Assembly: GCF_009617895.1 (NCBI RefSeq)
Contig: NZ_BLAW01000001.1
Coordinates: 2,533,001 to 2,597,000, forward strand
Origin: Prolixibacter sp. SD074
Lineage (GTDB): Bacteria > Bacteroidota > Bacteroidia > Bacteroidales > Prolixibacteraceae
Direction: 5' to 3'
Length of the DNA stretch: 64,000 bases
Shown here: piece by piece, positions 1-9,030 of the stretch
Position numbering within the stretch: position 1 is the stretch's first letter
Layout: every line of letters starts with the position of its first letter
The notes under the pieces: generated by a model
What the model saw: the letters and a program-made list of their open reading frames with translations, nothing else
What the model was told of the DNA's origin: nothing
Database searches by the model: none
Program-made: the position numbers and the translations under genes

Positions 1-400
1 CTTTTCAGATTCCGCCTGAGTTTTGTGCACGTTACTCATCTACTAAATTAACCGGGTAGCGTGCACAAAAAAAGCACTGTGGAAAATTATTTTTAGAGAA
101 TCACCTTTTATTCATACATCGTCAGCTTTCTACCAACATCTTGATGTTAAGATTCAAGGTGGGATTCGGACGAATTAAAGTCTATCCAACGCACTGACTT
201 ACCCTACTGGCGTATCAACACGTACTTTCCCTTCACCATGGCCGGGTTGTTCCTGGGGCCCTGTCGGCATTTCGTTTGTACCAAAAGAGGGTAAGCATTC
301 GGCCAACCACGTCTTGTTTCAGAGTAGATACGGTTTAGATTAGTAGTTTCCCTAAAATGTTCAGGGGATTTTGAGCGATTTAAGCGTCGTTGTTAAGAGG
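1..400. other. Unassigned sequence left of the IS66 relic
   Basis: I see no intact gene here. An 11-bp perfect inverted repeat (TTTTGTGCACG at 21-31, CGTGCACAAAA at 60-70) encloses a 28-nt loop and is followed by an A-run. It could be an operator, an insertion-sequence end or a weak hairpin. The rest has many stops in all frames and looks like decayed mobile-element or intergenic DNA. Confidence 0.4.
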
Positions 401-406
401 CTCCCG

Positions 407-960
407 GTGTGTGGCTTAAAATTGTGGGGAAGTAATTCTGCCAGGTCTTTGCTGTAACCGTTATCGTTAATGATGGGGACCGTTATTTCATCGCCCTGGA
501 TGGTTCACGTTCCAGTACTTCTGTAACTTCCGGGGGCAGTTCGGTGCTGTTTTCACGATCAATATTTTCCGGGTAGAGATGGACTTCTTCCCTGGGAAGA
601 CTTTCCGGCAGGGGCTTGCTCCAGGGTGTTTTTTTCTTTTACCTTTACACGAACTGTCTTGTAGCTTTCAATCCCGGCCCGGGCTGCTTCGGCCTGTTCT
701 TTCTCTGCCGGCAATAAATCCAGTCCATCGAAATCGGACAATTGGCTTTTTAGCCTGGATGTCTCCCGGTAAAAAGCGTCACGTTCCTCTAATAATTGCT
801 GTACAAAAAGTTCTTCTTTGGTAGTCTGGATACGTGTTGGTGCCAGGGTCAAAAACGGGCAGGTTAAAAGAGCCTGATTCCAGTTTCATGTGGTAGATGA
901 CCAACCCGTCACATTCCATATGCAGGATCTTCATGATGGTACATTTCCGGTTGATAAAAA
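407..960 (-). pseudogene. IS66-family relic: tnpB tail plus internally deleted tnpC
   Basis: Read on the minus strand, 853-960 encodes the end of an IS66 accessory protein (TnpB/Orf2), with the typical stretch INRKCTIMKILHMECDGL followed by HMKLESGSFNLP. A transposase (TnpC) N-terminal part follows at 559-852, with coiled-coil-like helices. A frameshift near 590 then leads into the family hallmark LPREEVHLYPENI and EVTEVLERE. The catalytic core is absent: at about 407-457 the sequence jumps to a C-terminal-like YSKDLAELLPHNFKPH. Both ends are therefore kept and the middle is deleted. The element cannot move by itself. The upstream end of tnpB is interrupted by the IS1595-type insertion at 969. 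Confidence 0.75.
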
Positions 961-968
961 TAAAAATA

Positions 969-1933
969 TTGAATTAGGCTCTTTGTAAATACAATAGAAA
1001 TGTCTACTTTAGGGGGAAATATTATAAAAATGGAGAACAAATTCAGAAGCCTTACTATTTTTGAGTTTCAGGAACGTTTCCCTGACGAAGATTCTTGTTA
1101 TCAATATTTGACTGAACTAAAATGGGGGACTGGCTTTGTTTGCCCCAATTGTGGACACACCAATTATTGTAACGGAAAGCGCCTATTCGACAGACAGTGT
1201 ACCAGTTGCCACCGAATCTCCTCCCCAACGAGCGGGACATTGTTTCACCAGTTAAAGTTCTCGGTATTAAAGGCCTTTTACATTGTTTATTATGTAAGTA
1301 CGAGTAAAAAAGGGATCAGCAGTACGGAACTAAGCAGAAAGCTTGGGTTAAGACAAAAGACCTGCTGGAAGTTCAAAGGCAAGGTAATGAAAGCCATGGA
1401 AAGCAGTGGCAACCATAAAATCGATGGCAAGGCCGAAGTTGATGAAACAGTTGTCGGCGGCCAGGAAGAAGGGGTTGTGGGGAGAAAAAACGGCAAAAAG
1501 AAGTTGGTTGTATTTGCCATTGAGAGAAACGGCAAAGGAGTTAGCCGTATGTACGGAAAGGTCATCAAGCAGAGCAGTTCGAAGGAACTTGGTGGGTTTA
1601 TGAAAATGACCATTGAGACAAGTGCACAAATAAAGACAGATAAATGGCGAGGATATTCCCCTTTGGTAAAAGACTTCAGTAATCTTGTGCAGGTTGATTC
1701 AGGGAAAAAGGGCGGCAACTTCCCTGACTTGCACAGGTGTATTATGGGCTTCAAAGGCTGGCTCCGGGGCATGCACCACCAAGTCGAAAATTTGCAAGCC
1801 TATATTGATGAATACTGCTACCGGTTTAACCGAAGTAATATGAAGGAAAGAATCTTCGATAGCCTTTTAACCAGAATGGTTAATGCAGAGCCCTTCCCTT
1901 ATAAACAAAGTATTATTTAAATGCCTAATTCAA
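969..1933 (+). mobile_element. Intact IS1595-family insertion sequence (965 bp)
   Basis: Terminal inverted repeats begin TTGAATTAGGC at 969 and end GCCTAATTCAA at 1933. The outer 11 bp match perfectly, with partial similarity for about 24 bp. The element is flanked by an exact 8-bp direct repeat TAAAAATA (961-968 and 1934-1941), the target duplication length known for IS1595. One transposase gene fills the interior. It landed inside the IS66 tnpB remnant: joining the flanks restores a continuous IFIFINRK reading. The perfect target duplication suggests a fairly recent insertion. Confidence 0.9.
1000..1920 (+). CDS. IS1595-family (ISXO2-like) transposase
   Basis: A 306-residue transposase that cuts and inserts the surrounding element. 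The N-terminal part has a zinc-ribbon with two cysteine pairs (CPNCG and CTSCH, residues about 48-70). It is followed by a helix-turn-helix-like segment (STELSRKLGLRQKTCWKFK) and the ISXO2-type catalytic domain. Acidic residues sit in VDETVVGG (about residue 147) and TDKWRGY. The C-terminal part has the family pattern HHQVENLQAYIDEYCYRFNR. Length fits the family (about 300). An alternative start is the methionine at 1030, beginning MENKFRS. No frameshift is visible, so it may be active. Confidence 0.92.
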   Translation: MSTLGGNIIKMENKFRSLTIFEFQERFPDEDSCYQYLTELKWGTGFVCPNCGHTNYCNGKRLFDRQCTSCHRISSPTSGTLFHQLKFSVLKAFYIVYYVSTSKKGISSTELSRKLGLRQKTCWKFKGKVMKAMESSGNHKIDGKAEVDETVVGGQEEGVVGRKNGKKKLVVFAIERNGKGVSRMYGKVIKQSSSKELGGFMKMTIETSAQIKTDKWRGYSPLVKDFSNLVQVDSGKKGGNFPDLHRCIMGFKGWLRGMHHQVENLQAYIDEYCYRFNRSNMKERIFDSLLTRMVNAEPFPYKQSII

Positions 1934-1942
1934 TAAAAATAT

Positions 1943-2239
1943 TTGTATCCCAATCTACCACTCATCGTAATAACAGGTAACAAAGGAAGCCAACTGGCCT
2001 TAACGGCTGATGTGGTCCTGCCTATCGGAAATCCGGAAGCGCTTTGACCGTTAGGCCTTACTCCTTCGACTTCGACGACTGTCATGACAGTTATTGAAGA
2101 CGCACTGGTAAACCTGATAATGCTTAGAACCGAATTTACGGCCGAAGAATATGCCAAGCGTCATCACGGAGGTTACTTAAGACACAAATCACGCTGGTTG
2201 TCCATCGGAATGGAACGGCTGGCAAACGAAAAATCATAA
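1943..2239 (+). pseudogene. C-terminal remnant of a SIS-domain sugar-phosphate isomerase (KpsF/GutQ-like)
   Basis: The reading frame from 1955 gives LPLIVITGNKGSQLALTADV, then PLGLTPSTSTTVMTVIEDAL and FTAEEYAKRHHGGYLRHKSR. This is the end of the SIS domain of arabinose-5-phosphate-isomerase-like proteins, where PTTSTT binds the sugar phosphate and HPGG is conserved. The N-terminal two thirds are missing, and an in-frame TGA interrupts the piece at 2045-2047. The gene is therefore dead. It ends 11 bp before the isochorismatase-like gene, so the two probably formed an operon. Loss likely came with the IS66 insertion on its left. Confidence 0.72.
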
Positions 2240-2250
2240 ATCAACGAATC

Positions 2251-2793
2251 ATGCGTATAACAAGAGAAAACACAACAGGGTTAATCATTGATATCCAGGA
2301 ACGTTTGTTTCCGGTGATGAATAACAAAGAAACATTACTTAAAAACTCAAAAATACTTGTAAAAGGCTTACAGGTACTAGGAATTTCGACCGTTTTTACG
2401 CAGCAATACACAAGTGGCCTGGGAAAGACGTTGGATGAAATATCCAGTCTGGCGCCCGGATTTGCGTATTTCGAAAAATCGGACTTCAGCAGCTATAATG
2501 TGCCCGAATACCAACTCTTTCTGGAGCAGCAAAATTGTGAGAACGTCATCATCGCCGGAATCGAATCGCACGTATGCGTTCTTCAAACCGCAGTGGATCT
2601 GAAGCAATCAGGTTATAATTCTATCGTGGTAACGGATTGCACCGATTCACGGACCAATGCCACCAAACAACTGGCCATGGAGCGGTTCCGGCACGAAGGC
2701 ATCATGATGACCTCTTATGAATCCATCCTGTTTGAACTAACTGCATCGGCCAAAGCTGCCGAATTTAAGACCATATCGAAATTGATTAAATAA
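2251..2793 (+). CDS. Isochorismatase-family cysteine hydrolase
   Basis: A 180-residue cytoplasmic hydrolase of the isochorismatase/nicotinamidase superfamily, closest in layout to YcaC-type members of unknown substrate. The expected catalytic triad is visible: Asp14 in LIIDIQERL, Lys76 in YFEKSDFS and Cys109 in GIESHVCVLQT, with the family cis-peptide region just before the cysteine. Length and fold pattern are complete. It follows the dead sugar isomerase by 11 bp and probably shared its promoter. The substrate cannot be told from sequence: nicotinamidase is less likely because the metal-binding histidines of that enzyme are not evident. Confidence 0.85.
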   Translation: MRITRENTTGLIIDIQERLFPVMNNKETLLKNSKILVKGLQVLGISTVFTQQYTSGLGKTLDEISSLAPGFAYFEKSDFSSYNVPEYQLFLEQQNCENVIIAGIESHVCVLQTAVDLKQSGYNSIVVTDCTDSRTNATKQLAMERFRHEGIMMTSYESILFELTASAKAAEFKTISKLIK

Positions 2794-2974
2794 AAATTAT
2801 CTCCTCAGGTACTTTCGGTGTGCCGTGTCAAATGCTGATGCGGCATTTCTTTTATATACTCCTCTCCAAATCCATGTTACTTCATTCTCTCTATCGATTA
2901 CTTTCGTTGAAGTGAGAGCAGTTTCCCCGATTTACTTTATCTTTATGAAAACAAAAGACACATCAAACGCCTGA

Positions 2975-4432
2975 ATGACCGGAGTAATACCATATCTAAC
3001 GGTTCTGTACTATTTAATCGTTATCGTTTTTTTCTTCTCTATCCTGCTGAGGAACAAGAACCCGCTCAAAACTCAGTCATACCTGCTATTGCTGGTTTTA
3101 CTGCCCATATTAGGTATCATCATCTACCTGTTTTTTGGTGTTGATACCCGTAAACGAAAACTTTTCTCCCGAAAAGCTATCGCCGATCAGAGATTATTGA
3201 AAGAATGGAGCCGGTATTATACTGACTTTCTGTCGAAAAACAAATCAGACATGGTCGAGCTACTTCAGGATAAGTGGCGAATTCCATTTCTGTCGTGGCG
3301 AAATAGTTTTGCCCCGCTCTTTCTGCAGAATACGGTCACCATACTGAACAATGGCGAGGAAAAATATCCCGTACTATTTGAAAAATTACTGGCAGCCCGG
3401 CATCACATTCATATTGAATACTACATCATTACCGAAGGAAAAATATTTGACCGGATTTGTGAAATCCTGGAACAGAAAGCACGTGAAGGGGTGGAAGTCA
3501 GGTTGATTTATGACAGTTACGGCAGTCGAAAAGTAAAAAATAAGACACTCAGACGGCTGGAAAAGGCTGGAATACAAATGGGCGAATACAACCCGGTATT
3601 ATTTCCACGCTTTGCCAATCGACTGAATTACAGGACACACAGAAAAATTGTCATCATTGATGGGGAAGTTGGATTCACTGGCGGCATCAATCTATCAGAC
3701 AACTATGTGAACGGTAAACGAAAATGGCCCCAGCGTCCCAAGATGTGGCGCGATGTTCACTGCATGATTGAAGGTAACGCCTGCTATTCATTGCAGTTGC
3801 TTTTTTTCCTCGATTGGTATTTCGTCCGCAATATCGCGCTGAATATTGGCCCCCGTTATTTCCCGGTTGGAAACAGCGAGGGGACATCGCCAACGCTTAT
3901 CGTGGGAAGCGAACCCGATTCTGACAGCCCTAACATTATGGAAACCTACTTCCAGTTAATCTCGCTTGCACAGAAGGAATTATTTATTGCTACGCCCTAT
4001 TTCATCCCTAACGAAAGCATCATCACAGCGCTAAAAACCACTGCAAAATCGGGCATACGGGTAGTTCTTCTTCTTCCCCAGGAGAGTGATTCATTTTTTG
4101 TTTCGGCGGCAAGCTACACCTACCTGGGCGAGTTGATAAAAAGCGATGTGGAAATTCACCTTTACCAGAAAGGAATGCTTCACTCGAAAACAATTGTCGT
4201 TGACCAAGAAGTGGCTTCGATAGGAACGGCAAATATGGATTACCGCAGTTTCGATTCCAACGCGGAAGTAAATGCCATCATTATGGATGAGGAAGTAGCC
4301 GGAAAAATCAGAGCCGATTTTGAAAATGATTTGAGAGATTCCCATGAATTATCGCTTACCGAATGGGAAAACAGACCTGCCTTTCAGAAACTGATCGGCT
4401 CGGTTGCCCGCCTTATTGCTCCACTATTGTAA
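2975..4432 (+). CDS. cls: Cardiolipin synthase, phospholipase D type
   Basis: A 485-residue membrane enzyme that joins two phosphatidylglycerol molecules to form cardiolipin and glycerol. Two N-terminal membrane segments (about residues 5-25 and 37-57) are followed by two phospholipase D domains with HxKxxxxD motifs: HRKIVIIDGEVGFTGGIN (about 220) and HSKTIVVDQEVASIGTANMD (about 405). The asparagine and serine residues following each motif are kept. Length matches bacterial Cls (about 480). It stands alone, with a 180-bp gap upstream and no close partner. Confidence 0.93.
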   Translation: MTGVIPYLTVLYYLIVIVFFFSILLRNKNPLKTQSYLLLLVLLPILGIIIYLFFGVDTRKRKLFSRKAIADQRLLKEWSRYYTDFLSKNKSDMVELLQDKWRIPFLSWRNSFAPLFLQNTVTILNNGEEKYPVLFEKLLAARHHIHIEYYIITEGKIFDRICEILEQKAREGVEVRLIYDSYGSRKVKNKTLRRLEKAGIQMGEYNPVLFPRFANRLNYRTHRKIVIIDGEVGFTGGINLSDNYVNGKRKWPQRPKMWRDVHCMIEGNACYSLQLLFFLDWYFVRNIALNIGPRYFPVGNSEGTSPTLIVGSEPDSDSPNIMETYFQLISLAQKELFIATPYFIPNESIITALKTTAKSGIRVVLLLPQESDSFFVSAASYTYLGELIKSDVEIHLYQKGMLHSKTIVVDQEVASIGTANMDYRSFDSNAEVNAIIMDEEVAGKIRADFENDLRDSHELSLTEWENRPAFQKLIGSVARLIAPLL

Positions 4433-4898
4433 TTGGGAAATAACTCATCGACAATAATAACACAATTGCTTACTCCAAAGCCATGCCAAGGCCACAACTG
4501 CCCGTCATTCCGGTTGAGCATCCGAATAAAAAGATAAGAAGTCGGTAACCAGAAAAACTCGTCGAAGGAAACCGGTTGAAACAACGCATTCAAACAAAAA
4601 AAGCTACCGGGGAGAGATATATAGATTCAATACCGCATCATATTGCGGGTGGATAAAATTAAAGCTTGTAACTAATTAGACAAATTATAAATAAAGAAGA
4701 CGGAAATATGAGGCCCGTTTTAACAATTTCCTGGCATTTACCACGCCATCAATTGGTTCAATTGCTGATTCAATTCAACAAAACAATTATGGATTCAGAT
4801 TGTATAAATAAGAAAGACTGCCGCTTTAACATTTTTGGCAAAAAATACTGCTGTTTATTTCCGTTTAATCCACAAATTAAAAAACATTCACCATTTCA
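4433..4898. other. Gene-poor stretch between cls and the MarC-like fragment
   Basis: AT-rich sequence with only short open frames on both strands that lack recognisable motifs. No clear terminator hairpin was found behind cls. I see no gene. Confidence 0.5.
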
Positions 4899-5096
4899 AT
4901 GAAAGAAATTCTAAAGTACTCAACATTTCTTTTAATATTACTAAACCCTTTTTGGGTAATTGTCTATTTAATAGACATCATGCGAAAACTTTCCTTTCCC
5001 CGCTTTCGGAATGTGTTAATCAGAGCAGGAATTATCGGCACATTGGTTTTCATACGTTTAAAAAAGGCATCAATTGCCTGGATGCATCATACCTAA
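4899..5096 (+). pseudogene. Small membrane ORF resembling the N-terminus of MarC-family proteins
   Basis: A 65-residue frame beginning MKEILKYSTFLLILLNPFWV. It holds one clear membrane helix (about residues 8-28) and a probable second (about 45-56), separated by a basic loop (RKLSFPRFRNVLIRAG). The pattern LNPF followed by a loop and an RAG helix resembles the first two helices of MarC (UPF0056) membrane proteins, which normally have six helices and about 200 residues. After GTLVF the sequence turns polar and ends, and no continuation was found downstream, so this looks like a truncated relic. A real small membrane protein cannot be excluded. Confidence 0.4.
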
Positions 5097-5181
5097 GACA
5101 TCTAAAAAAATAATCTTTCCCTGCACCAGCCGGACTAACCAGGGAAGGAAATTCATTATTAATCATTTAAATCAAAACATT

Positions 5182-5673
5182 ATGAATATGAACCTGAATG
5201 CAATTGGACTAGAGGTAGAAAAAGCCGAAAACCTTTCGGCAAAATTGAACCAGCTTCTGGCAAACTACCAGGTATTTTACATCAATGTAAGAGGTTTTCA
5301 CTGGAACATCAAAGGTGACAAGTTCTTCGAGCTGCACATCAAGTTTGAAGAGTTGTACAATGATTTGCAACTAAAAAATGATGAAATTGCCGAACGAATT
5401 CTGACACTTGGAAATACACCATTTCACAGTTATACCGATTACCTGAAGAATAGTAAAATAAAAGAGGTAACTGATATTTCGGATGGGAACCAAAGCGTTG
5501 CGGAAATTCTGAACGCCTTTAAGGTGATTATTAAATTACAACGGGAAATCCTGGCTGATTCGGACAAAGCCGCCGATGAAGGAACAAACGCCCTGATGAG
5601 CAATTACGTTCGCGAACAGGAAAAACTGGTTTGGATGTACTCTTCGTTCCTCGGTGACAAGATTTTGAGTTAA
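5182..5673 (+). CDS. dps: Dps-family ferritin-like DNA/iron protection protein
   Basis: A 163-residue four-helix protein of the Dps family, which forms a 12-subunit cage, oxidises Fe(II) with hydrogen peroxide and stores the iron. The diagnostic ferroxidase segment is present: FHWNIKGDKFFELHIKFEEL then DEIAERI, providing the two histidines, aspartate and glutamate that sit at the subunit interface. I chose the ATG at 5182 (MNMNLNAIGL), as the open frame upstream to 5074 encodes an unlikely basic extension. A hairpin terminator follows at 5698. Confidence 0.93.
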   Translation: MNMNLNAIGLEVEKAENLSAKLNQLLANYQVFYINVRGFHWNIKGDKFFELHIKFEELYNDLQLKNDEIAERILTLGNTPFHSYTDYLKNSKIKEVTDISDGNQSVAEILNAFKVIIKLQREILADSDKAADEGTNALMSNYVREQEKLVWMYSSFLGDKILS

Positions 5674-5697
5674 TGGAAGCCATAAATTAGTAAAACA

Positions 5698-5725
5698 GAA
5701 AGGTGTCCGAAATCAGGGCACCTTT
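5698..5725 (+). terminator. Rho-independent terminator after dps
   Basis: The stem AAAGGTG pairs with CACCTTT around a short loop and is followed by CTT, 25 bp past the dps stop. The T-tract is short. Confidence 0.6.
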
Positions 5726-6174
5726 CTTAGGCTATTGACGTACCCGCATTTAGGAAACAGTATACCGCTAAGCCACACGTAGGCAATACTCCCGGTTAAG
5801 GCACTACCTTACGGAAGGAAAAGATATTAGTAAAATACTGTAAAACATTACCTTAATAAGCATTCGTTGACGGTAACCATTACAGCCCCCGGCTTTGTAG
5901 TTTTTGACAATTCATCCAACCGCGAAGGAAAGAGTTCGGACTCTCCCTGATTATAAGGCTTGAAGTTGATTCCTCTCATTCCCTAAGATACTAAATGTCA
6001 GACATGCAATCAAACAGACAGGAAGCTATATGACTGACTTTCAACAAATAAAAAGGAAGCCCGTTTTCGGACACCCTCCTTTAGTATTCGTAATAAACTC
6101 AATTAATACAGATTAAAGAACACACTCCAAAACCAATAAAACTGAATATTGAAATTTTATTCGCAGTAAAAAAA
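5726..6174. other. Intergenic stretch between dps and the glp barrel gene
   Basis: Convergent intergenic region. It has no convincing open frame. The only structure is a hairpin at 6054-6083 that reads on the minus strand as AAAGGAGGGTGTCCG, loop AAAA, CGGGCTTCCTTTTT. It probably terminates the glycerol operon about 90 bp beyond its last gene. Confidence 0.5.
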
Positions 6175-6692
6175 TTAGAACAAATCTATTGCTAATTGTA
6201 TTGATGCCTCATTTAAGGCAGCGTTAAACCCTAATTCTAAATACCTCTGAGTGGACGTTCCCACAACGCGGTCGTTCCCGTAAAGCACGGTTGACCAAGA
6301 TAAACTCATAAATGGAAATTGATAAGCAGCTGTCAAATCCACGATATGATTGGTTTCCTTCGCCTTGTAGTTAAAATAGTCAACCTTAGGCAATCCGGAA
6401 AAATTGTCGATGTCAACCAGTGTCAAACTATAATTTTTATTTGTATATTTTGCTATACCTGTTACCTCAGTATAACTCCCGTCAATACTTAACCCGCCCC
6501 AACCATATAAAGAAAAATGGTTACTGAAGTATCCAACTGAGGTACCGGTCATTAAGCCATTGGTTACCTTGAGGCCGCGCCAGTAATGCATCGTTTTTAC
6601 CTGAACGTGAACATTGAATCCATCCTGGCCTTTGCTCCAAGTGTCAAAAACAATAATAGAATGATGAACACTAATTGTTTTTTCTCTTTCAT
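6175..6692 (-). pseudogene. Frameshifted small outer-membrane beta-barrel at the end of the glp operon
   Basis: Translation from 6692 gives a signal peptide (MKEKKQLVFIILLLFLTLGA, then KA) and then soon a stop. A one-base shift in AAGGCC near 6628 moves the reading into QDGFNVHVQVKTMHYWRGLK and on to 6175. The body of about 150 residues alternates polar and aromatic residues in short strands and ends with a phenylalanine, as outer-membrane barrels do. It starts 10 bp after the glpF stop, so it belongs to the glycerol operon and may have been a diffusion channel or anchor. Function is inferred. The frameshift could also be a sequencing error. Confidence 0.6.
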
Positions 6693-6702
6693 AATTCGCG
6701 GA

Positions 6703-7440
6703 TTAGAGTTGAAGGAAAATTACAGCGGCTATTATTGCCCCTAGAATAGGACCAATAACAGGAATCCATGAATATCCCCAGTCTGCATCACGTTTTTCGT
6801 GGAATGGGAGAACGGCATAAGCAATCCGGGGCCCCAAATCTCGGGCCGGATTTATAGCATAACCAGTTGTCCCGCCTAAAGAAATACCGATACCCATAAC
6901 AACGAGAGCTACGGGAAGCGCCCCGATAGAACCTAATCCGATAACAGCGCCTTTAATATTTGAGGCGGCAAAAGAAGGCCCTGCAATATAAAGTACGAGC
7001 AAGACCAAAACAAAAGTTCCGATAATCTCTGAAAACAGGTTCGAACGTGTCTTTCGGATAGCAGGACCTGTACAGAAAACCCCCAAATGAAGATTCAGAT
7101 CTTCAGTCCTGTTAAAGTGTTGTTTGAAGAAAAGGTAGACAACCACGCCTCCGGTAAAACCTCCGAGAAGCTGTGCTGCGATATAACCAGGCACCATGCT
7201 CCATGGAAATAGTCCGGCAGTTGCCAATCCAATAGTAACAGCCGGATTGATGTGAGCGCCAGAATGAGGTCCGGCCACAATAACCCCCATAAATACGGCT
7301 AATCCCCATCCTATTGTAATGGTTAACCAACCGGCTCCTTCGCTTTTCGTGCCTCTGAGTACAGTATTGGCAACAACACCGTCACCAAGAAGGATGAGTA
7401 TAAAAGTACCCAGAAATTCATATATATATGCGATATTCAT
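6703..7440 (-). CDS. glpF: Glycerol uptake facilitator (aquaglyceroporin)
   Basis: A 245-residue six-helix channel that lets glycerol cross the inner membrane by facilitated diffusion. Both pore half-helix motifs are present: GAHINPAVT in the first half and GYAINPARDLGPR in the second. The aspartate after NPAR (NPARD) marks glycerol facilitators as opposed to strict water channels. It lies 33 bp behind glpK and 10 bp before the barrel gene, within a glpD-glpK-glpF order, so imported glycerol is phosphorylated at once by GlpK. Confidence 0.95.
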   Translation of the reverse strand: MNIAYIYEFLGTFILILLGDGVVANTVLRGTKSEGAGWLTITIGWGLAVFMGVIVAGPHSGAHINPAVTIGLATAGLFPWSMVPGYIAAQLLGGFTGGVVVYLFFKQHFNRTEDLNLHLGVFCTGPAIRKTRSNLFSEIIGTFVLVLLVLYIAGPSFAASNIKGAVIGLGSIGALPVALVVMGIGISLGGTTGYAINPARDLGPRIAYAVLPFHEKRDADWGYSWIPVIGPILGAIIAAVIFLQL

Positions 7441-7473
7441 AATTCCAATTGCTAAAAAATAAAATAAAAGAAC

Positions 7474-8964
7474 TTAACAAACCCAAGATTTAGCTCTTGA
7501 AACAGCATCTTTCCATTTGGCGATCTGCTTTTCAGCTTTTACCTTATCCATTTCAGGAGTAAAGCGTTTGTCAATCTGCCACTGTTGCTTGATTTCATCA
7601 ACATTTTCCCAGAAACCAGTAGCCAAACCAGCCAGATAGGCAGCACCTAAAGCAGTTGTCTCTGTAATCATAGGCCTTTCAACGGGCTTATCGAGGATAT
7701 CCGACTGAAACTGCATGAGCAAATTATTATTCGAAGCTCCGCCATCCACTCTGATCTCAGTATAATCCATCGCGGTGTCTTTTCTCATAGCCTCTAACAC
7801 GTCAAGGGTCTGGAAAGCAATACCTTCAAGCGCTGCACGTGCAATATGTCCTCGGTTGGTACCTCTACTGATACCCACCATCGTTCCCCTGGCGTATTGA
7901 TCCCAGTGAGGGGCGCCCATGCCGGTAAACGCTGGCACGAAGAAAACATCACCATTGTCTTCCACCGTTTTCGCTAAAGCCTCAACGTCGGAAGAGGTAT
8001 TAATAATGCGCAATCCGTCACGCAGCCATTGTACAACTGCGCCACCAATAAAAATACTACCCTCGAGTGCATACGTTACTTTCCCATTGATTTTCCAGGC
8101 AATGGTCGTGACGAGTTTATTTTTAGAATAGAACGGTTTATCGCCCGTATTGAGAAGGATAAAGCAACCGGTGCCGTAAGTGTTCTTTACCATACCTTCT
8201 TCGATACACATTTGTCCGAACATAGCAGCTTGCTGGTCTCCGGCAATACCGGCAATCGGCACCTTATGGGCAAAGAACGTAGTGTTTGAGTAATCATAAA
8301 TTTCGCTGGAAGACTTAACCTCAGGGAGCATTGATTTGGGAATATTTAATAATTCCAATAACTCTTCATCCCACTCAAGTGTATTGATATTAAACAGCAT
8401 TGTTCGACTGGCGTTCGTGACATCTGTAATATGTGTGCGTCCTTCAGTTAAGTTCCATACTAACCACGAATCAACAGTACCAAAAGCTAATTCTCCTTTT
8501 TCAGCCTTCTCTCTTACTCCATCTACGTTGTCAAGAATCCATTTTACTTTTGTCCCGCTAAAATAGGCATCCGGAATCAAACCCGTTTTTTCACGGATCA
8601 TATCCGTAAGGCCTTTCTCTTTCAATTCATCACAAAACTTTGATGTTCTGCGATCCTGCCAAACGATAGCGTTATAGACGGCTGCACCTGTCTTTCGATC
8701 CCACACAATCGTCGTTTCCCGCTGATTGGTAATACCAATACCAGAAACAGCCTTGCCGTTTATGCCCAATTTTGACATGGCCTCGGCAGCAACTGACACT
8801 TGAGAAGACCAGATTTCCATCGGATCATGCTCAACCCATCCTGTTTCCGGAAAAATTTGTGCAAATTCCTTTTGCGCTGAAGATTTAATCTCTCCATTGT
8901 GATTAAATAATATGGCCCTGGAGCTTGTAGTCCCCTGATCTAAAGCCAAAATGTACGTTTCCAT
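7474..8964 (-). CDS. glpK: Glycerol kinase
   Basis: A 496-residue FGGY-family kinase converting glycerol and ATP to sn-glycerol-3-phosphate, trapping it in the cell. The N-terminal phosphate-binding segment [13 protein letters not shown], the substrate-region residues GWVEHDP and NQRETT, and the C-terminal [11 protein letters not shown] and GAAYLAG segments are all intact. Length is that of the family (about 500). The gene starts 66 bp after glpD and is followed by glpF, the usual order for a glycerol operon under a DeoR-type regulator. Confidence 0.97.
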   Translation of the reverse strand: METYILALDQGTTSSRAILFNHNGEIKSSAQKEFAQIFPETGWVEHDPMEIWSSQVSVAAEAMSKLGINGKAVSGIGITNQRETTIVWDRKTGAAVYNAIVWQDRRTSKFCDELKEKGLTDMIREKTGLIPDAYFSGTKVKWILDNVDGVREKAEKGELAFGTVDSWLVWNLTEGRTHITDVTNASRTMLFNINTLEWDEELLELLNIPKSMLPEVKSSSEIYDYSNTTFFAHKVPIAGIAGDQQAAMFGQMCIEEGMVKNTYGTGCFILLNTGDKPFYSKNKLVTTIAWKINGKVTYALEGSIFIGGAVVQWLRDGLRIINTSSDVEALAKTVEDNGDVFFVPAFTGMGAPHWDQYARGTMVGISRGTNRGHIARAALEGIAFQTLDVLEAMRKDTAMDYTEIRVDGGASNNNLLMQFQSDILDKPVERPMITETTALGAAYLAGLATGFWENVDEIKQQWQIDKRFTPEMDKVKAEKQIAKWKDAVSRAKSWVC

Positions 8965-9030
8965 AGTTGTGATTTTTAGTAATATTGAAATTTAGTCGTA
9001 TTGATATATAAGTCCGGTTGAAGAACTACA

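Noticed and set aside
121-345. Possible additional mobile-element end or intron piece left of the IS66 relic
   Set aside because: The sequence looks mobile-element-like, but I could not tie it to any family or find a matching second end.
4384-4593. Minus-strand frame of 69 codons overlapping the end of cls
   Set aside because: It overlaps a certain gene on the other strand, and the part beyond it lacks recognisable features.
4708-5113. Frames of 64 and 92 codons around the MarC-like fragment
   Set aside because: The MarC-like frame at 4899 has a membrane pattern; the others overlap it in other frames and are basic, random-looking sequence.
5698-6083. GGTGTCCGAAA at 5702 and TTTCGGACACC near 6066 as ends of a 380-bp element
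   Set aside because: Each lies within its own terminator-like hairpin, and the similarity to the foldback-element end is short; a mobile element is not supported.
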